From Oscillospiraceae bacterium (GTDB taxonomy: Bacteria > Bacillota > Clostridia > Oscillospirales > Ruminococcaceae), in assembly GCA_017847835.1 (NCBI GenBank), contig JAGASH010000002.1, positions 79,291 to 143,290 on the forward strand: 64,000 nucleotides of DNA, in the 5' to 3' direction. Position numbers and translations under genes: made by a program. The number at the start of each line of letters is the position of its first letter. Within the stretch, counting starts at the first letter, position 1. Shown piece after piece: positions 61,181 through 64,000 of the stretch. The notes beneath the pieces are model-generated. The model was not told the origin of the DNA, did not search any database, and saw nothing but the letters and a program-made list of their open reading frames with translations.

Positions 61181-61555
61181 ATGATAAGATTTCTTATTAG
61201 GAACGAAAAAAGTTCGTTGAAGTTTGATGTGCCTACGAACGAACTTTCTGACCATTTGCAAAGCATCGGAATTAGCGAAGATATCACGATTGGCGGCACA
61301 GAGAAAATCTCGGTTGAGCGTTTTCCCAAAGACGACAAAATCGCGGAAATTGTTTGTGAAAGGCTTTTGCCCGATGATAGAATTTCCGATGTAAATCAAC
61401 TCTGCAAAAGGCTTGACGGGCAATGGCTGATTGGTGATGAGGAGCTTGAAAAAGCGCTTGTTGAACAGGATATTCGCGGCGCGAAAAATATCTGTGATGC
61501 GTTTGATGAATTGAAGATGAGCGCGGAACAGGAAATTTGCGAAATGAAAATGTGA
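61181..61555 (+). CDS. Mobile-element accessory protein, unknown
   Basis: A 124-residue protein starting one base after the previous stop (TGATATG). It is acidic with a predicted helical second half (EELEKALVEQDIRGAKNICD). The C-terminal repeat-like ELEKALVEQDIRGAKNI and DAFDELKMSAEQEI segments suggest helical packing. No family recognised. It belongs to the same operon as its neighbours. Confidence 0.6.
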   Translation: MIRFLIRNEKSSLKFDVPTNELSDHLQSIGISEDITIGGTEKISVERFPKDDKIAEIVCERLLPDDRISDVNQLCKRLDGQWLIGDEELEKALVEQDIRGAKNICDAFDELKMSAEQEICEMKM

Positions 61556-61569
61556 AAGGAGTGTTGATT

Positions 61570-61836
61570 ATGAAAGAAATGAGCAGAGCACAAATCGAAG
61601 CTCTCAAGGCGCGTTATCCCGCAGGAACTCGCGTGCAGCTTGACAGAATGGGCGATGACCCGCGACCGATTCCCGCCGGTACCAAAGGCACTGTGATTGC
61701 GGTCGATGATATGGGAACTTTGCATTGCAAGTTCGACAACGGCAGGTCGCTGGGCATCTGCCCCGAGGTGGATAGCTTCCACAAAATCTCGGAGCAGATG
61801 GAAACGCAGGATATTGAGCCGGAGATGTCGATGTGA
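61570..61836 (+). CDS. DUF4314 protein
   Basis: An 88-residue protein with the DUF4314 pattern: ALKARYPAGTRVQLDRMGDD, IPAGTKGTVIAVDDMGTLHC and FDNGRSLGICPEVDSFHKI, an SH3-like small beta domain found on conjugative elements of Clostridia. The ATG at 61570 follows GAAAGGAGTGTTGATT. The function is unknown. Confidence 0.8.
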   Translation: MKEMSRAQIEALKARYPAGTRVQLDRMGDDPRPIPAGTKGTVIAVDDMGTLHCKFDNGRSLGICPEVDSFHKISEQMETQDIEPEMSM

Positions 61837-61858
61837 ATGGATAGTGGAGGAGATATTT

Positions 61859-62590
61859 ATGCCTAATCATGTGATGAACCAACTTCGGTTATCGGGAAAT
61901 CAGAAACAGATTAACGAGCTTTTGGAGAGCGTAAAAAGCAAGGAATCCGTGTTGGATTTCAGCAAGATAATTCCTATGCCCGAAAGCTTGGATATTGAGG
62001 CGGGAAGCCGCACGGATAAAGGTCTGAAGGCATATCGCGACTTCATTTCCGTGTACAAGTTTGAAGGTGCGCGGAATAAGCCGGATTTGCTGAATATTCC
62101 CGAAGAAAGCGAAAAAGCGTTTCTTCGGCAGCGTAATGACGTCCGTACCGATGAGTTTCAGGTCGGGAAAACTGCGTTCCAAAACCAGATAAAATACGGC
62201 GCTCCGACGTGGTATGAGTGGCGCGTCAAGAATTGGGGAACGAAATGGTCGGCGTACAATGCGGAAATCTCCGAGGATAATACGCTTATTTTCAACACCG
62301 CCTGGACGCGTGCATTGCCGATTGTTCAAAAGCTCGCGGAGAACTTCACCGACTTGAAATTCGAGTATTCCTGGGCTGATGAGGATTTGGGCGTGAATGT
62401 CGGAAAGGCTGATTTTGAAAACGGAGAGATTGTTTCCGATGAATTTTATGAACCAAATTCTAAAGAGGCATACGAGCTTGCGGCAGAGCTTTGGGGACTT
62501 GACCTTGCGGAAGAAGGCTTGGTTTTCAATGAAAAAACGCAGACTTATGAGTACCGCAATGAGCCGAGTGAAGTTCCTCAAATTACTTGA
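61859..62590 (+). CDS. YubB/DUF1281-like ferredoxin-fold protein
   Basis: A 243-residue protein. The start MPNHVMNQLRLSGNQKQINE and the WYEWRVKNWGTKWSAYNAEI segment are characteristic of the YubB/DUF1281 family common on plasmids and conjugative elements. The C-terminus (LGVNVGKADFENGEIV) forms the second repeat of the fold. The ATG follows GTGGAGGAGATATTT. The function is unknown; an antirestriction or element-maintenance role has no direct support here. Confidence 0.8.
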   Translation: MPNHVMNQLRLSGNQKQINELLESVKSKESVLDFSKIIPMPESLDIEAGSRTDKGLKAYRDFISVYKFEGARNKPDLLNIPEESEKAFLRQRNDVRTDEFQVGKTAFQNQIKYGAPTWYEWRVKNWGTKWSAYNAEISEDNTLIFNTAWTRALPIVQKLAENFTDLKFEYSWADEDLGVNVGKADFENGEIVSDEFYEPNSKEAYELAAELWGLDLAEEGLVFNEKTQTYEYRNEPSEVPQIT

Positions 62591-62645
62591 AAACAAATAA
62601 TTAGCGAATCAAACTATATGAATTGTGTTCGCCTGTGAAACAGCA

Positions 62646-62659
62646 GAACGCCGGCGTTC
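62646..62659. repeat. 14-bp perfect palindrome
   Basis: GAACGCC-GGCGTTC lies in the 160-base gap before the Dam methylase gene. It may be a methylase or regulator binding site. Confidence 0.4.
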
Positions 62660-62753
62660 AAGGCAGCACATATAGGTTGATTGGTTACCTCTGTCACCGG
62701 TGTCCTCGCTGTTTTTCAGAAACACGGTTGGAGGTGACAAAATCAACAGTTTT

Positions 62754-63572
62754 ATGAGTTGGATTGGCGGGAAAAAGTCGAGCCGCGACATCATAATTTC
62801 CCGTTTCCCGCTGTATTACGAAAAATACATTGAGGTTTTCGGCGGCGGGGGTTGGATACTCTTTGGAAAGTCGCCCGGCAACGATTTCGAGGTGTTCAAC
62901 GACTTCAACAGCAACATCTCAAATCTGTACTTTTGCGTTCGGGATAAGAGCGCGGAGCTTATTGAGAAGCTGCGTTTCGTGTTGAACAGCCGCGAGGATT
63001 TCGACCGGATAAAGCACATTGTCAGCGAAAAAGCGGAGATTGGAGACGTGCAAAGAGCTGCGGAATTTTATCAGCTTATTCGGTATTCTTACGCGAGTTC
63101 TTGCGACAGTTTTGGCGGCAAGCCTCACTCGATGTGGTCAAATTTTCCGCTTATTGAACAGGCTTCACGGCGATTGCAGAAGGTCATTATCGAGAATAAG
63201 GATTTTGAAAAACTCATCTCGGCGCAGGACAGCGAGGTGAGCTTTTTTTATTGCGACCCGCCGTATTTTTCAACGGAAAGTTATTACGAAAACGTTGGTT
63301 TTACGGCTTCGGACCACGAGCGCCTGCGAAATTCGCTGAAGAAAATTTCGGGGAAATTTTTGGTTTCGTACAATGACTGCCCCGAAATCCGCGAGTTGTA
63401 TGAGGGTTACGAAATGTACAGCTACGAACGGTTGAACAACATTCGCCAGCGTTTTGACGGCGGCAGTATGTTCGGCGAACTGCTGATTGCAAACTACGAT
63501 TTGAACGAGAGGAAAAACGCAAATCCGCAGATGACGCTTTTTGAGATGGAGGACGATTATGGTGACGTTTAA
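62754..63572 (+). CDS. D12-class N6-adenine DNA methyltransferase (Dam-like)
   Basis: A 272-residue methylase that transfers a methyl group from SAM to adenine. It shows MSWIGGKKSSRDIIISRFP, the SAM motif YIEVFGGGGWILFG and the catalytic DPPYFSTESYY, plus the D12 motif SYASSCDSFGG. No restriction gene lies next to it, so it is a solitary element-borne methylase that may protect the element. The ATG at 62754 is annotated, but the ribosome site GGAGGTGA is best spaced for an in-frame ATC at 62742, which would give the family's usual four extra residues. Confidence 0.9.
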   Translation: MSWIGGKKSSRDIIISRFPLYYEKYIEVFGGGGWILFGKSPGNDFEVFNDFNSNISNLYFCVRDKSAELIEKLRFVLNSREDFDRIKHIVSEKAEIGDVQRAAEFYQLIRYSYASSCDSFGGKPHSMWSNFPLIEQASRRLQKVIIENKDFEKLISAQDSEVSFFYCDPPYFSTESYYENVGFTASDHERLRNSLKKISGKFLVSYNDCPEIRELYEGYEMYSYERLNNIRQRFDGGSMFGELLIANYDLNERKNANPQMTLFEMEDDYGDV

Positions 63573-63807
63573 CAGCAGGATTACTAAAAGCGGAAACGTT
63601 AAAATTTCCGCGCAGTTAAGGGAAATTCTCGGCCTTGAACCGAACGACAGAGTGACCGTTACAATCGACTGCAAATCGCCCGAAGAATTGAAAATCCCGA
63701 GTGAATTTCTTGACGAGGCAGGGATTCCCGAGGATGCAGTTCTCGAGGTTTACGCAGAAGATGGGCGCGTGATTGTGCAGGAGGCTTGCGATGAAACCGT
63801 TATGTAG
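63559..63807 (+). CDS. AbrB/SpoVT-like DNA-binding protein
   Basis: An 82-residue protein with the swapped-hairpin pattern (FNSRITKSGNVKISAQLREI, LGLEPNDRVTVTI) of AbrB/MazE-type regulators in the first 45 residues and an acidic C-terminal part. It overlaps the end of the methylase gene by 14 bases. It may regulate the element or act as an antitoxin; no toxin is evident. Confidence 0.75.
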   Translation: MVTFNSRITKSGNVKISAQLREILGLEPNDRVTVTIDCKSPEELKIPSEFLDEAGIPEDAVLEVYAEDGRVIVQEACDETVM

Positions 63808-64000
63808 ATTTTCGCTGTCAACCGCGAAAAATACCGATGAAATTGCAGCTTGGCGAGATAGCTTGAACGAAAATATCCGCTGTCGGGATTATCTCGACGA
63901 GCAAGTGAGAGCGCATTTTGACGGTATGAATTTGCCCGAAGAGTGCGCCGAAAATACCGTTAAGGAATTCGGATTTGACCGAACAATGTGGGTTATAGCG
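63791..64000 (+). CDS. DUF3849 protein (3' partial)
   Basis: The reading frame is open from the ATG at 63791 to the end of the window (70 codons). CRDYLDEQVRAHFDGMNLPE and VKEFGFDRTMWVIA fit the DUF3849 family, which is common on clostridial conjugative elements. It overlaps the AbrB-like gene by 17 bases. The rest lies beyond the window. Confidence 0.7.
   Translation, partial: MKPLCRFSLSTAKNTDEIAAWRDSLNENIRCRDYLDEQVRAHFDGMNLPEECAENTVKEFGFDRTMWVIA

Larger units (their letters stand above)
54734..64000. mobile_element. Accessory island downstream of tRNA-Ser (right end outside the window)
   Basis: From the 3' end of the tRNA onward the sequence is no longer core-like: a visibly AT-rich region with a five-gene system, then a block of genes usual on conjugative elements of Clostridia. 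No integrase or second attachment site is inside the window, so the limits and the mode of entry are inferred. The two parts may belong to one or two elements. Confidence 0.5.

Overview
The window looks like a chromosomal segment of an anaerobic, low-to-medium GC Gram-positive bacterium of the class Clostridia, most likely a gut Ruminococcaceae/Oscillospiraceae relative. The evidence is a CIRCE-controlled hrcA-grpE-dnaK-dnaJ operon, a type II fatty acid synthesis cluster with split acetyl-CoA carboxylase genes, a type III glutamine synthetase, reverse rubrerythrin with rubredoxin, SEDS and HflX proteins of Firmicutes type, strong AGGAGG ribosome sites and near-consensus TTGACA-N17-TATAAT promoters. 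No species can be named from the sequence alone.

Layout. 1-1077: end of an oxaloacetate decarboxylase/pyruvate carboxylase-type carboxyltransferase. 1590-5011: a sugar ABC importer (lipoprotein binding protein plus two permeases, no ATPase). 5127-6749: three tandem zinc-ribbon membrane proteins and a decayed fourth. 6871-7101: a rubredoxin and a displaced rubrerythrin tail. 7070-16034: an integrative element with a tyrosine integrase, bounded by a 32-bp direct repeat inside the rubrerythrin gene; it carries a WYL regulator, small membrane and lipoproteins, an XRE regulator, a winged-helix protein, two paralogous small proteins, and a second rubredoxin with a replacement rubrerythrin 3' end. 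15978-31173: housekeeping genes (rubrerythrin, an NrdD-like small protein behind an NrdR-like operator, nadB-nadC, hflX, a GHMP kinase, a SEDS protein, a degenerate GGDEF-EAL protein, an amidohydrolase with fumarase alpha, an ECF sigma factor, shikimate genes). 31175-39674: fatty acid synthesis. 39855-43552: pgk-tpiA-gpmI, with enolase apart at 53256. 44786-49581: heat-shock operon. 49908-53202: glutamine synthetase and an ATP-grasp protein.

A tRNA-Ser(UGA) at 54645 marks the edge of a second accessory island that runs off the right end. Its first part, 55424-60513, is a tight, visibly AT-rich five-gene operon behind a consensus promoter and closed by a strong terminator: an HMUDK/alpha-glutamyl-putrescinyl-thymine pyrophosphorylase-like protein, a thymidylate-synthase-family enzyme, a small ThsB-like TIR protein, an Nmad2-like protein, and a TIR-SLOG protein. 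It combines the gene set expected for modified-pyrimidine chemistry with the sender/receiver parts of a Thoeris-type NAD+ signalling defence, and is the strongest candidate for a new system in this window. The remaining part (60725-64000) holds typical conjugative-element accessory genes (DUF4314, YubB/DUF1281-like, Dam methylase, AbrB-like, DUF3849).
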